Assembly (NCBI GenBank): GCA_032209605.1
Contig: JASFXZ010000005.1
Span: 20,882,905-20,946,904 of the forward strand
From: Mactromeris polynyma
Lineage: Eukaryota; Mollusca; Bivalvia; Venerida; Mactridae
DNA length: 64,000 nt
Reading direction: 5' to 3'
Part shown: piece after piece, positions 25,001-37,700 of the stretch
Numbering within the stretch: position 1 is the stretch's first letter
Layout of the letters: every line of letters starts with the position of its first letter
Made by a program: the position numbers and the translations under genes
Notes under the pieces: generated by a model
The model's input: the letters and a program-made list of their open reading frames with translations, nothing else
The model's database searches: none
Told to the model about the DNA's origin: nothing

Positions 25001-28000
25001 TTTGAGTACCATTTTTCGTGGTCAAGAGATGTCATTCCTGGGAGGGAATATTCTGTTAAAATTGCGTAGGATCAACTTTAAATGTCGTTCAAAGGAGGGG
25101 GTTGCTCAAGTGAGGTGTCGTTCTGGGAAGGAATACTGTACATATAAAGCCTACCTATTAACAACAAAGCAGCGTCCATGATAGCTGCTCCGTTCAACAT
25201 AGTTGCCATAAGAATGTCGTGACCAGGACAATCTACAAATGATACATGTCTGAAATGGAAGAAAATATTTGTTTCGTTACAAAAGCAATTTCATTCAAGA
25301 GGTAATGTTCAAATAACACCTGAGTTATACAGCCGTTATGTTTTTTACGCTAATTGCTGAAACCAGATAAGTTCCATGGTTGTTATGTTAAAATATTTTT
25401 ACAAACACAAACTAAATAGCTAGAGAATATTATAAACCTTGCTAACACATTTCGAATGAATGACAGCTACCTGTCATCGATTCTGAATTTCCTACAATTC
25501 ACAAAGACATCAAATTCTTACCTCACAAGTTCAAATCTACCCGAGCATCCTGGTCTGTCACAAAGGAAAGAATCTTCTTTAGAGCTAGAACAAGATCTGT
25601 AACAACCAGGCCTGGGGCAGCTCTCATTACTACATTTGTAGATCTGTAATTTCAAATTTAAAAACTATTTTATTCGCAATTTTGCATAATAATGCAGAAA
25701 TAATAATTTTAGAATTCTTATTGCACAAGACTAAATACTATTATTAAAATAAAGCCTAGTCGTATTAATAATACATTTATGAGAACTACTTAAAGATTTA
25801 GTTTTCATCAATTGAGCATTTAATTACAATACTTGTTGAAAAGCATTTGGGAAATTTAATAGAATTTGACAGGTCACAAAGCAATAGTGATCTAACTTAC
25901 CTTAGCATTTGCATAACCCAGCTTAATGGTAATATTTCTCACTTTTTCATTCTTGAATCGGACAGTCTGAAAAATAATATACATATGGTGATAACGCAGT
26001 CGAGAATAAGGGCATTACAAATACAGCTAACCTTTAAACTAAGACATTCTGCTGCATCGTTATGAAAAATGTTTTTCTTGTACAATACACCAAAGAAATT
26101 TTAAACAATACATAGTTCTCACATCTACAAGATTTACCTCCCTTGTTCTGAATTGTGGGCCATTTTGATAGGCTTTCCATAATGCTTATATGGGGAATGT
26201 AATGTAAACGATGATAAACTCATTATATATATATACATTAAAATATTTATTATCGTATTGTTTGAATGTAAATTAGTAAAGATAAAAAAAGACAACATTG
26301 GCCTTATTTTGGTCAAATTTTAGAGAAATAATGCTAAAGTAGAAAAAAGAATAAATAAATACTGCCATGTTTAAAAGGCGTAAATGGCCATTTATTTGTG
26401 AAGGCAGTGACTCATAACAATTGCGGCGAGTTTGGCTATCCCATAGTGAGAAAGATATTTTGCTTAGACCAAGTGATGAAATATATGAACATTTATATTA
26501 CCTGTACACCAGATATGGCTTTCACCAATGTAGATTTGCCATGAGCCACATGACCAATGGTACCTGAAAGATTGTTTCAAGAAAAAGCATTAAAATGCAG
26601 TACATCAATTACAAACAATATTTTGAATGGTGAGTAGAATTTAATGCTGCCTAATGTCTTGGCTAACTAACGTTTGTATGAGGTACATTCACAATGTACC
26701 TTAATCTTGCTAGTTCATATCTGAAGAACAAACCAGCGACTTTTTAACTGATAAATGGCGTCACATTAACCAAACAATGACACAAGAAGCTATCGACCAT
26801 TAGCACCAACTAAAGCCATTTAACCCTGTTTGTTTACTTTGCAAATTGAAAAATCTATGTATCTTTTTCCTCTACACAGCAATTTTGAACATGATGAAGA
26901 ACAATAACACAACAACCTTCTTTTATTTCAGCCACCAGATTCCAATTCTTAAAACTCAGAAAGTGACTACTGACCTGAAGCTCAAGCAGGGAACTACCTG
27001 AACTTCAACTTGATCAATAAGTGCTGCTCATGAGTCAGCCATTTACTTTGGGTGAATACTGTCACTATTTGATTTTCAGACGATTTTAAATGCAGATACT
27101 GCTACATAAACTTAAATGAAATTGTAGATAAATTACCAATATTTATGGTAGCCTGTTTGCTGATCACTTCTGGTGTGAGGGGAGTAAGTGCTTCAATATT
27201 CTGAAAATAAATAAACAACATTATAAAGACAAGAGTAAATGAAACAAGAAATATCTTGAAAAAAGATGGTCGGCGCAATTTGAAGGGTAAGATTTGTTGT
27301 GCATCATAAAAAATGCTGAGATGTTGCGATTGCTGGTCACTCCAGATCCAAAATGGATTTCCGTAAATTCCCCTTTCGGTAAGGTAACGTACCCTTTATC
27401 GAAAGATTAACCAATCCCAGTCAAGATTACAAACATTGTTCGGTTGAAGAGAAATTGCCTTTGTGGTTAACGTAAGATTTGATTGGTTTTCAAAACACTG
27501 ATACATGTATTGTATGCAAATAGCAAAACCATGTTGTGTCGAAAAAAATAATTGAGATACATGTAGTCCATTAATTCATCATCATTGTATGACATAATGA
27601 TAATATCAAAAGAACATCTGCTTTTAAAATAAAAGATCTGTCAATGACAGTGTCATTTGTAATGTGTTCATTAAAAACTTCATTTAAAATCACATAATGT
27701 AGTTTCACGTTTGGTTTAACAATTATTATGAGTTGATCAAATAAACCAACAAGTAAGACAGAGTCATTTCTTAAAAAAACCCAGGCCAGTAGATAACAGA
27801 GTTACAGAAAACAGCATAAAAGGTTCAGTTCTAGGGGACACAAATTGTAGTTTCAATAGAACTTTCGTACAACAGTTTATTTATGTTTTAATTGTCATGG
27901 TTCCCAGCTTAGACATATGGCACCGATAAAACGTTGTATCATAAAATAAACCAAACAGTTTACAGCAAATTAGTCAAGCTATGCAACTGCAAGCCTTAGA

Positions 28001-28348
28001 ATCCAACACCATATATGCTTTGCCACTATTATTTAGCATAAACACAACAGTGTGAAGACTATTTTAAACGCATGTCTAGTAGCTTTCCATGCTGAAACAA
28101 AGTTATTTATCAAGCAAGATACCAGGTTTTCAATACACAGCTACACCCCACCCACACATAATCTAAGTTCATATGCCGGCATATTGCACACGTGGTTATC
28201 AGACAAATAGACGGTTACCGACCGAGAAACCAGTATATAATTATTCACTATAGATTAAAAATACAATCGGACTAACAAGAGTTGAAAGATCTTGTTTCTG
28301 AAGAGGAGACTGAAGCTCCTTTATCGTTGAGTCTGTTTCATCCGTCAT
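19086..28348 (-). CDS. EIF2S3: Eukaryotic translation initiation factor 2 subunit gamma
   Basis: The GTP-binding core of eIF2 delivers initiator Met-tRNA to the 40S ribosome (established). Thirteen exons, minus strand: 28348-28277, 27200-27137, 26563-26502, 25966-25901, 25643-25522, 25249-25155, 24863-24705, 23791-23657, 23173-23079, 22525-22381, 20565-20396, 19719-19547, 19140-19086. They total 1413 nt, 470 aa plus TAG; human is 472 aa. Visible motifs are GHVAHGKST (P-loop, ~49-57), a four-cysteine zinc region (CSNESC ... CDRPGC), DCPGH (~135-139), NKID (~191-194), and SAQLKYN. The C-terminal beta-barrel domains end in [16 protein letters not shown]. The start gives [13 protein letters not shown], and no upstream in-frame alternative is needed. 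All phases match. It is head to head with MBTPS2. Confidence 0.97.
20160..20325 (+). repeat. Dispersed repeat in EIF2S3 intron, copy 1
   Basis: Matches 23860-24035 in order: gagcc.gtaaaattaccc, aacttaagcatcatcac, ttttcttgtatg, atgatttccct and ttagtgacaccc. Both copies lie in EIF2S3 introns in the same orientation. This copy ends shortly before exon 11 (20396). Confidence 0.75.
21480..21620. repeat. aatcgatta-rich inverted-repeat tract
   Basis: Several inverted copies of gtaatcatgatta/taatcgattac occur within 140 bases. Such tracts are common at the ends of hAT elements, but no terminal repeat or target duplication was found. It lies in the EIF2S3 intron between exons 10 and 11. Confidence 0.45.
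21840..22235 (-). mobile_element. Non-autonomous element with a duplicated internal module and terminal hairpin
   Basis: Two ~130-bp modules repeat in tandem, each with tggctggttat, acaaacattttcacca, ggtaaagatcggatgaaaac and tagagagcggaca. The right end is a hairpin, cgcccgtttttcaaacgggcg. I recall this repeat as common in bivalve genomes, but no database was consulted. It lies in the EIF2S3 intron between exons 10 and 11. The two frames it opens on the minus strand are not genes. Confidence 0.65.
23860..24035 (+). repeat. Dispersed repeat in EIF2S3 intron, copy 2
   Basis: Partner of 20160-20325, with the same block order. It lies between EIF2S3 exons 7 and 8, about 70 bases upstream (on the minus strand) of the exon-8 acceptor. 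Confidence 0.75.
26109..26230 (+). mobile_element. Solo end of a long-TIR element
   Basis: Matches the left ~110 bases of the element at 40844-41161: tacatagttctcacatct, atttacctcccttgttctga, ggccattttg, and tggggaatgtaatgtaaacg. The right terminal repeat is absent, so this is a truncated copy. It lies in an EIF2S3 intron. Confidence 0.75.
27240..27540 (+). repeat. ~300-bp dispersed repeat, copy B
   Basis: Runs from aacaagaaatatcttgaaaa to gcaaatagcaaaaccatgtt. It lies in EIF2S3 intron 1, about 40 bases from exon 2 on its 5' side. See copy A for shared blocks. Confidence 0.8.
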
Positions 28349-28776
28349 GTTGCTTTTCTGATGCAAGGGCCTTACTTCCGAGATATGTGGCGTTAAGTTA
28401 GTTTAACGCTAAAACGCCAGGAACCAGTAAATTTACCCACAATCCAAATTATTATTTTTATCCAATCAAAATCCAATACGTAAATTTCCTCCTAACTGTT
28501 ATTGACCTATATTTTTACTTTCGCTTCCTAGCACTGTAAAATTTACAATACTGAAATGTAATCATTCTGCTCCTTTTACACGTGGAATCTGACGCAATAT
28601 TCATGTTTATACCATCTACTTAACCCTACTTATATGGAATCCGTAATTGTTGTGCAATGACGCAATGGAATCGAGAGGATGAATCATATTTATTTTGCAC
28701 CATGTGCTGATTAACAATGCTCCCATGTTTGTTTACAAAACGCCATTGCTGCTGATTGAAGTAACGAAATGTAGAC
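28349..28776. promoter_or_regulatory. Putative bidirectional promoter between EIF2S3 and MBTPS2
   Basis: Only 428 bp separate the two divergent start codons, so both promoters and 5' UTRs must fit here unless hidden upstream exons exist. ACTTCCG at 28374-28380, the inverse of the ETS/GABP motif CGGAAGT, is close to the EIF2S3 start; ETS sites are typical of bidirectional housekeeping promoters (established). No convincing TATA box was seen on either side. Confidence 0.6.
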
Positions 28777-31700
28777 ATGGTGCAAACCATTTGGATTGCA
28801 CTCATCCTTGGCTGCTGGTCAAGCCTTTATCTTGTGGATGCATTTTTAAAGGTTTGGCCATTTTCTTTAATTGCGTTGTCTTATTGTATAATGCTACTAA
28901 ACAAAAAATTTGACCACATTGAGCATGATATTATAACGAATATTGGTCCTACTAAAAGCCCCTGTCTATGTTCTCATAGTTTTGCAGCTGATGATAATGG
29001 TGTCATCCCAATAGGTTACACTAATGTTAGCCAGTATTAATGATGATGAAATTATGATGCTACTATGATGATGAAGGTTTATAAATGGTGCCAAAGTTTA
29101 TTATGATGATTAATCTAGTAGAATTGATGATTATATTATTTACATATAATGATTAAGATTATGACAATTTAGCAATGATGATGGTGCTGATGTTGAGATT
29201 ATGATAACCAGATAATAATGATGATAATATTTTGATAAGCACTTACCATGATCCTGATAAAGCTTGTTAGTAGTGATGAGCATGAATGATGATGGTGATG
29301 ATACTGCATGATTAACTACTGATCGACATAGATGTTGATGAGTTGTAATAATGTTGATGATGATGAAACTAATACTTGGCAATGATACTAATGGTTTATA
29401 TGATGATTTCTTAATTTGGATCTAGTGAAGATGATAGTAAATTGATCAAGAAATAAGATTATGAATATGATTATCAAAAAGTGTGATGTTGATGAAAAAA
29501 CTTGGTTACAATGATGATGATTGTTGAACATTGGCTGTAATAACTAATGATAGTGTTGTTGAATGGATAAAATTTGTTGTATTAAATAAATGCTCATGTG
29601 GTAAGTACCATGTATTATCTAGTCCAATGAAACAGAAGAGTATTCTAATTTCAGTGACATTCACTACACTCGGTTCTTATATCATCACAGTTACTAACTA
29701 CTTTAAAAAACAAATTAAAACTGTTAATAGTACCATGGATCTAAGTTCTAAAATGGCTATATCTGTGATAGTACCTGTTTTGAGATAAGTTTGATATTTA
29801 CTTTAATTTATAATTATGGTATTTGATTTTTAATAAAAACTTGATTCATTTATAATTATCACAGACCTATATACCATATAGGTCCGTGTAATTATATACC
29901 TACCATCCCTTACAAAACCATTTATTGTTCTTAGTGTTTTCTTGGTACCTTACAGTCTGTTTAACTCAGTATTTTTATTGTCACTGTTACAAAACATATG
30001 TACACTTGATATATTTCTAATCACCACTTGTTGGTTCTACATCCTAGCTTGTGTTGAACCTAAGCTTTTTTCTCCAAGGTCTCCTCGACATTTAATTGAC
30101 TTTATATTCAGCACCTAATTGAACTTTGGAACATTGAACAAAATGTAAAATGTGTGTACAGAGCAAGAGCTGTTTATGTGTAATACAGCATTAGGTGGTG
30201 ACTTTAACACAATTGACTGTACTTGGACTATTTGTTTCAAATCCTTCGGGAAATGAAACAGTATCACTCATGCAAGACATTAACTTCAAAATGCCCCCTT
30301 ACCTTGTCTGTCAATGTAGATTTGGGTACAAACCAGGCTTCCGCTACCTTTGTACCAAAATGCCCCCTTACCTTGTCTGTCAATGGAGATTTGGGTACAA
30401 ACCAGGCTTCTGCTACCTTTGTACCAACATGCCCCCTTACCTTGTCTGTCAATGTAGATTTGGGTACAAACCAGGCTAGCTTCTGCTACCTTTGTACCAA
30501 AATGCCCCCTTACCTTGTCTGTCAATGTAGATTTGGGTACAAACCATGCTTCTGCTACCTTTGTACCAAAATGCCCCCTTACCTTGTCTGTCAATGTAGA
30601 TTTGGGTACAAACCAGGCTTCCGCTACCTTTGTACCAAAATGCCCCCTTACCTTGTCTGTCAATGGAGATTTGGGTACAAACCATGCTTCTGCTACCTTT
30701 GTACCAAAATGCCCCCTTACCTTGTCTGTCAATGTAGATTTGGCTACAAACCATGCTTCTGCTACCTTTGTACCAAAATTCCCCCTTACCTCGTCTGTCA
30801 ATGTAGATTTGGCTACAAACCATGCTTCTGCTACCTTTGTACCAAAATGCCCCCTTACCTTGTCTGTCAATGTAGATTTGGCTACAAACCATGCTTCTGC
30901 TACCTTTGTACCAAAATGCCCCCTTACCTTGTCTGTCAATGTAGATTTGGCTACAAACCATGCTTCTGCTACCTTTGTACCAAAATGCCCCCTTACCTTG
31001 TCTGTCAATGTAGATTTGGCTACAAACCATGCTTCTGCTACCTTTGTACCAAAATGCCCCCTTACCTTGTCTGTCAATGTAGATTTGGCTACAAACCATG
31101 CTTCTGCTACCTTTGTACCAAAATGCCCCCTTACCTTGTCTGTCAATGTAGATTTGGCTACAAACCATGCTTCTGCTACCTTTGTACCAAAATGCCCCCT
31201 TACCTTGTCTGTCAATGTAGATTTGGCTACAAACCATGCTTCTGCTACCTTTGTACCAAAATGCCCCCTTACCTTGTCTGTCAATGTAGATTTGGCTACA
31301 AACCATGCTTCTGCTACCTTTGTACCAACCTGCCAGCTGTTCATACAAGTATTTCTTTCAATCTTTTAAATCCAAAGTGTTGCCAAAGGTCTTTGGTGTT
31401 GTTTTGCAGGGTTTATCCTCATATTGTATGTAAGTAATGATAAAACAGGAAAAGGTTCCTGTCAGTATCATTGAATTTCGAAAAGTCTAATAATTTCTTG
31501 CAGACACAACCTTGGTCAGCTAGACGGTACATCTCTTGGTTGGACAGGACTGGATTTTCTGTGTCAATATGTCAGTTCCGTTGGTATTCCACTGCTTTGA
31601 ATAGGACCTTTGTTAGACTGGCACAATGGAAACCACGTTTTCTGAGAACTTGGTTCGACTGTGGGGTGCTGTTTGGACTTGTGGCAATGTTGGTGTCTGT

Positions 31701-34700
31701 GTTCATCTTGTCGTTGATGGTGTTCAACACCCTGACTAGGAACACAGTGGAGAATCAAGTTTTAACACCTGTGGTATGTGATATATTTATATTAGATATT
31801 GCTTGAGCTAGGCTGCTGTTAGTTTTCAAAAGTTGGTGGCAAGGTTTGATAAATAATTATAACCTCAGATAAAAATCCATAATAGGGACAATTAATATTA
31901 TGCTCTGTTTTATTTCTTTAAAACCCATACTTCACTATTAATTTTTAATTAATTTTTTGTACTGTTTTTACTTTTTATTTTATTACAAAACAACAGTTAA
32001 AACAGAGAATAATTAATTAGTTTGATGAATTTTGCAATTTTGCAATTTTATTATAAAATTGGCTATTTTGAGACACATTTGGCCAACTTTTACACCCAAT
32101 GGCTATTTGACTTCCCACTAGTGCTAGTCTAGTTTGAGTGTACATAAATTATTGTATTTACGTAACAAATTTCGTGGAAATGATAAAAGTGTACCTTTCA
32201 TGAATTTCTAACCTTTCATTATCATTTCAATCGAAGATACAAATGTAATTGCATATTAATTGTTTAAGTTCAGTAAAGGTAGTTCCCAAAAGTTTGTATA
32301 GAACCATTTTATTGATTAGAGATATGACTAGTATCATGAATTGATAAGGTTGAAGTTCAGAACTACACTAATGTTCCGAAATAATTATTAGATATCCCAG
32401 TTGAAAAAACTAACTATTGAGAGCATCAAATTTTAATGTAATATTGCAAAGGTTAGTCCCAAAGTCAGTGAAAATTCTGGTAAAGAAACCGTGTCTGTTT
32501 GTTAGTTCCAAACCCCTGATACGTCGGTGTGTATAGTGTGTCTGCATCAATCCATTCTTAGTACAAGTCTACATAATGCTGGAACACCCCTTGTACTAGA
32601 GATAGCATTGTTAATATTGTGTATAAGTTTTATTTCATTTTCAGATGCCTGGAGTGAATTTACCAGCCAGTCAGATCTCATATTACTTGTTAACATTGTT
32701 GGTCTGTGGTATTCTACATGAGATTGGTCATGCTATTGCTGCTGTTAGGTAAGTTTTCTGCTTTCAGTGTGTACTAGTCAATTCCATGTAACTACAATTT
32801 ACTATTTATTCTTAGCAAATATTAATCACTATATTGAGTGTAGGAGGGGGTCTATCCATCTGTATGTCTGACTTCAGAGCTAGAGACGGTTCTTGGGGTT
32901 TGTTGTGTAGTAGAACTCACATAAACATAAGATATTGTACAGGCCTACTAAAAGTTGCAGGGACCATCTGACTTGCTTTTTGCAAGATTCTCTGTCAATT
33001 GTTTTGTTGGTAAAATCCAGTAAATGTCAGACAAAATTTGTTTTGGTCAGATAATAATTGTAATATTCTCTGTGTGAATGATAGGCAATCAAGTAAGTCT
33101 GGTAAAAAGTTCCACAAAATATCATTTGTTAGAACATGTATCCATCTGTCTACCTGCCTGTTCATCAGACTCGTTTGTTCTGATGATGACTTTAAAACAT
33201 CTGAAATGACACATGATAGCTGGGTATAACAGAAAAACTATAACTCACCAAAGGCTGGCTTTAGCATTATCCGAAAAACTTCCGTAATAAATTTAGTAAC
33301 GTGTGACTACTCATTTAATGTCCCCTCTATATAAAGCAGTCCAGAACTTCCAATAATTTCAGCTATGTCAAGTTAGCAATACTTCAAGAAACGCGTCACC
33401 ATACTACTGCATTTCAATGTACTCAATATTAACATAAATTGAATATTCTGAAATTTGATTATATATTTTAGGGAGCAGGTGCGTGTGAATGGGTTTGGTT
33501 TATTCCTGTTAATAATATATCCTGGTGCCTATGTGGACCTGTCCTCTGATCATCTACAAATCATCTCTCCATTGAGACAGCTTCGTATCTATTGTGCCGG
33601 GGTGTGGCATAATTTTGTCATAGCTCTTATAGGCGTGGCAGTGTTATTCGCGTATCCATGGTTTTTCATGCCATTTTATACCACTGGTATTGGAGTGGTT
33701 ATCACACAAGTTTCTGAGGTATAGAATATTTGTCACTTATTTCTTGTCATATATAATGAAAGTCCATGGTTGAGATAATATAGGGGAGCATACTGTCTAG
33801 CTGTCACATTGTTCATGTTTTTAAATTTTTTAATATATGTTAGAAATTATATACAGGGTGTTAAAAAAGTTTGTTCTCAAAGTTGGAATTTTAACATTTT
33901 TTTAATGCTCTTTCCATCTATGTAGCTATGGACCAATAGTTAACTTATGTGTGAGAGTTCTAAATGAATAAAGATATTCATGAAAAAGGCAGTATCTTTC
34001 ATCATGTGAAATATAGCCAGTGTACACAGCTTATTTTCATTTTATCTCAATTCAAACTTTGTGAACAAGCTTTTTTCACACCCTGTATACAGTAGAGTTT
34101 GAATTTATGTATTTCAATTGCTGCAAGACGCTTTTTCTGCACAACTCATATACTGTAAGCTATTGTTTTTCTGTCAGTATGCTTAGGAATCTATGTTTGT
34201 CAGAAAATTTATTCACTGAGATAATTGTACGGATTTCCTTTCAGAACACCGCCGTATCTGGACCCAGAGGTCTTGCTGTGCGAGATCCAATCACCAGTGT
34301 GGGAGGTTGTAAAGTAACATGTATTAGGGACTGGAACCAGTGTTTAGCATCAAGTATAAAGGAACAGTCGCTAGGCAACTGTTTACCTGTCTCAATGATC
34401 CATGAACTTGATACTTCTAGTAAAAAACCCATTGGTTAGTATTTTGTAGTAAAAAACCCATTGGTTAGTATTTTGTAGTAAAAAAACCATTGGTTAGTAT
34501 TTTCTAGTAAAAAATCCATTGGTTCGTATTTTCTAGTAAAAAAACCATTGGTTAGTATTTTGTAGTAAAAAACCATTGGTTCGTATTTTGTAGTAAAAAA
34601 CCCATTGGATCGTATTTTGTAGTAAAAAACCCATTGGTTAGTATTTTGTATTTTTGCCTTTCTCACTCGATGACTTCATTTATGAATTTTACTGTGATTT

Positions 34701-37700
34701 TCCCCGTTACTTTTTGAAAATCATGAAGCGTTAACCTTAGTATGATTTATGAGGCATGGGTCTATGGTTTAAGTGCAACGTGTGGTTCGCCGGTTGTGGG
34801 TTTGAACCCCTCCATAGGCAAGATTCTTCCTGTTACGTGGTCTTCACTTCCTGTTCCGTGGTCTTCACAATGCATGTATCAGGTTTACTTAAGTTTAGGC
34901 TAACCTTACTTTTTACATTGATTGTGTACAAGTATGTACAACTTATACCAATCACTTTCAATTACAGTGAAGTTTGGGTTCAAACCTCACTTCACAACCC
35001 TGGAATCAGGTGTGGATACTGGTTTGTAACCCAAGCGAATGCTATGATAGATGATAAGTTTATTTAGAAAAAGGCAATGAGCCCATCATTCCACATAAAG
35101 GAATGCAATACAATAAATACAACATGTCAATGGTGATTTACAATACATATTGTTCCACATTCTAAGATCTGACAGAACCAACATAATTACTTACATGCAA
35201 CATACACATATTTACTTTTTAAGATGTAATTACTCAGTAAATTGGTTGGTTAATAAATTAATATATAACAGAAGATAGTTGATAATGGGGAGAATTGGGA
35301 TTATTATAAGAAATAAAGTTGCGATCCCAATTCAAAACTTCAATATAATATATATATATACCTGATATAACTTGGTATGAAAACTTGTTTAAACAACTCT
35401 TAAGTGGGATATTGCAGTTAATGGATTGTGTTTTGGTACATATATAAATATATCCTTGTATTCTGCTTCCCCCAACAATCACAAGTTGTCGTCCCATTTG
35501 TTCCATGATCAGTAGATAAGATATCTGTATGTGAAATGTCTCTTTAATGTCTCTGATTGACATAATTATGTGCCTTTCAGAAATATTGATGTCTCAGTAA
35601 TAGTTGGTGCTTAGCCCATCTTCGTCTCAAAAATGTGGCCTAACAAAATTGGGTAAAAAATGTTTCGTTCAGATGAAAGTTCCGAGTAAAATTTCCCTAA
35701 TGTATCTTATGTTTTAACGATTAATGACAATGTTTTTTGCAGATAAGAAGTCTGCCTACATAGATTGCTGCAATGAAACAAGCAGTACACACCTGTGTTT
35801 TATGTTTCATACCAAGAATAACCGTGATAATGTATGTATATATCCATTTTATTACTCTTTGGTCTGTTTACATAGTTCTTAGTTAATCAAGATAATCTTG
35901 TCATAGAAATGTATTACATATGAGTGGTCACATAAACTTCTCTACTACAGTGATAGATTTAATGGAGACTGGTTTAAATGAGGTACAGAATTGAATGTCT
36001 ACTCAGACCATAAGAGTAAATTGTACTGTGGAACATTTTTCGATTAAGTGATCTCTGTTCTATGGGCTTATCAGTTACACTGTGAAATTGCAAAAAGACC
36101 TTATTAAAAGTATGTCGATATATTCCATTTCTGTTTGTGCATATTGCAGTAACTTTCTGTTGTACTGTAAAATCTGAAGTATTCATGAGAGACTAATGTT
36201 ATCATTTTACATTGGATTGTGATAATTACTCCATACCTCTGTACAATTTGCTGAATAATTTCCAAAGGATAAAGAAATCTTTCTTGATTTTAAGCAAGTT
36301 ATAAAACCAATACATCCATTCTTCTCGTCAAGTGTGGCTCCAATGTTAAAATTCACTTAAAAACTTAGTATAAGTGAAAAACTGAATGCCACATTTCAAT
36401 GCGAGTCTGAGACATTGTATCATTCTACTACAATCAGGGCTCTAGAAACTCTTTAAATTCAGTTGTTCTGGACTAAGTCCAACTCAGCTGTTGGTAGCCC
36501 AAATAGGCAATTAGACCTGTCCGAGACGTCAAGCTAATGGATTTCTAGAGCCCTGACATTTGCTTGAGTATCTTCTTTCTATCAGTATTATAGGACCACC
36601 ATTGCTCTCTTGATTGAAATCCATGCTCATTATTATAACATTGAAATATATTTTTTGCAGAATTATGCCTGCCTGCCAGCCAGAGCAACAACTGACCGTC
36701 CTATATGTAAATTTCAAAGTGATTGTTATTCACCCAAGATGGAGATGTCCTGTGTTTATCCGTCTGTGGACAATGAGACAAAATTATTGCGTATTGTTCA
36801 TGGTCATAAACCTCCTTTGTTATTTCTTGGACATCCCCTGGATCTTCACTATTCTGGTAAGTTGTCTGAGAAATTAGAAATGTAAAGTGATCTATTTGGA
36901 GGCATGGTGGTTTAGGGTTAAAAGGGCTGACCCGAATGTAGTAGGTTCAAATCCCGCTTTATGCAAGGTTTAAAAAACGAACTTCACAACACCTTAATTT
37001 AGCTCTTACACTAGTAAGTAACCCAGAAGACGGTTGTCAAGAGTGATTAATGGTGTAAAATAATAAGTTTATTCTTAAACTATTAATTTATAAATCAAAA
37101 GTTTGATTGAATACCTGTTCACACAATCCAGTTTTGGTAAAGAAACTGTTGCGCTAATGTTATGCCAATTCTTGAGATGATGTTATGGGAATGGTACCGA
37201 TATATATTTAGTAATTCTAATATACTTATTTTTGTGAATATCCTGCTTTTGAACCCTAATATTTGATGAGATGTTCTATGCTTTTGCTGGAATCAAGTGA
37301 TCACTAAGTATGGTTTTTATGCCCCCACCATTCAAAGAATGGCCATGGTTGTCTGTCCATCTGTGGGTGCATGCATGTGTCTGTGCTATTAATTTGGTTT
37401 CTGATCAGTATCTCCAGGAAAGATGGATGGATTCAATTCATACTGGGCACATAGGCAAAGGATTATTAAATACCAGTCAATTTGGTCTTGGTTACAATCC
37501 ACTTATTTTGGAGGAGTTATGGCCCTTTTTCGACTTAAAAGCACATAGCGGGGAGTATCCATGTCCTAGAAAGACATCTAGTCTTATGTTTATTTCTTGT
37601 TCTTCAATGCTCATGAGTGTGAGATAAATTGTCTGACTATACCCATGTATGTTTATATATTTCAGTGATACTCAGCAATTACATTCCTAACAGTCTCATT

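Noticed and set aside
30223..31437. Long open frames (up to 404 codons) on both strands
   Set aside because: They result from a 69-bp tandem repeat whose length is a multiple of three; the array lies inside MBTPS2 intron 1.
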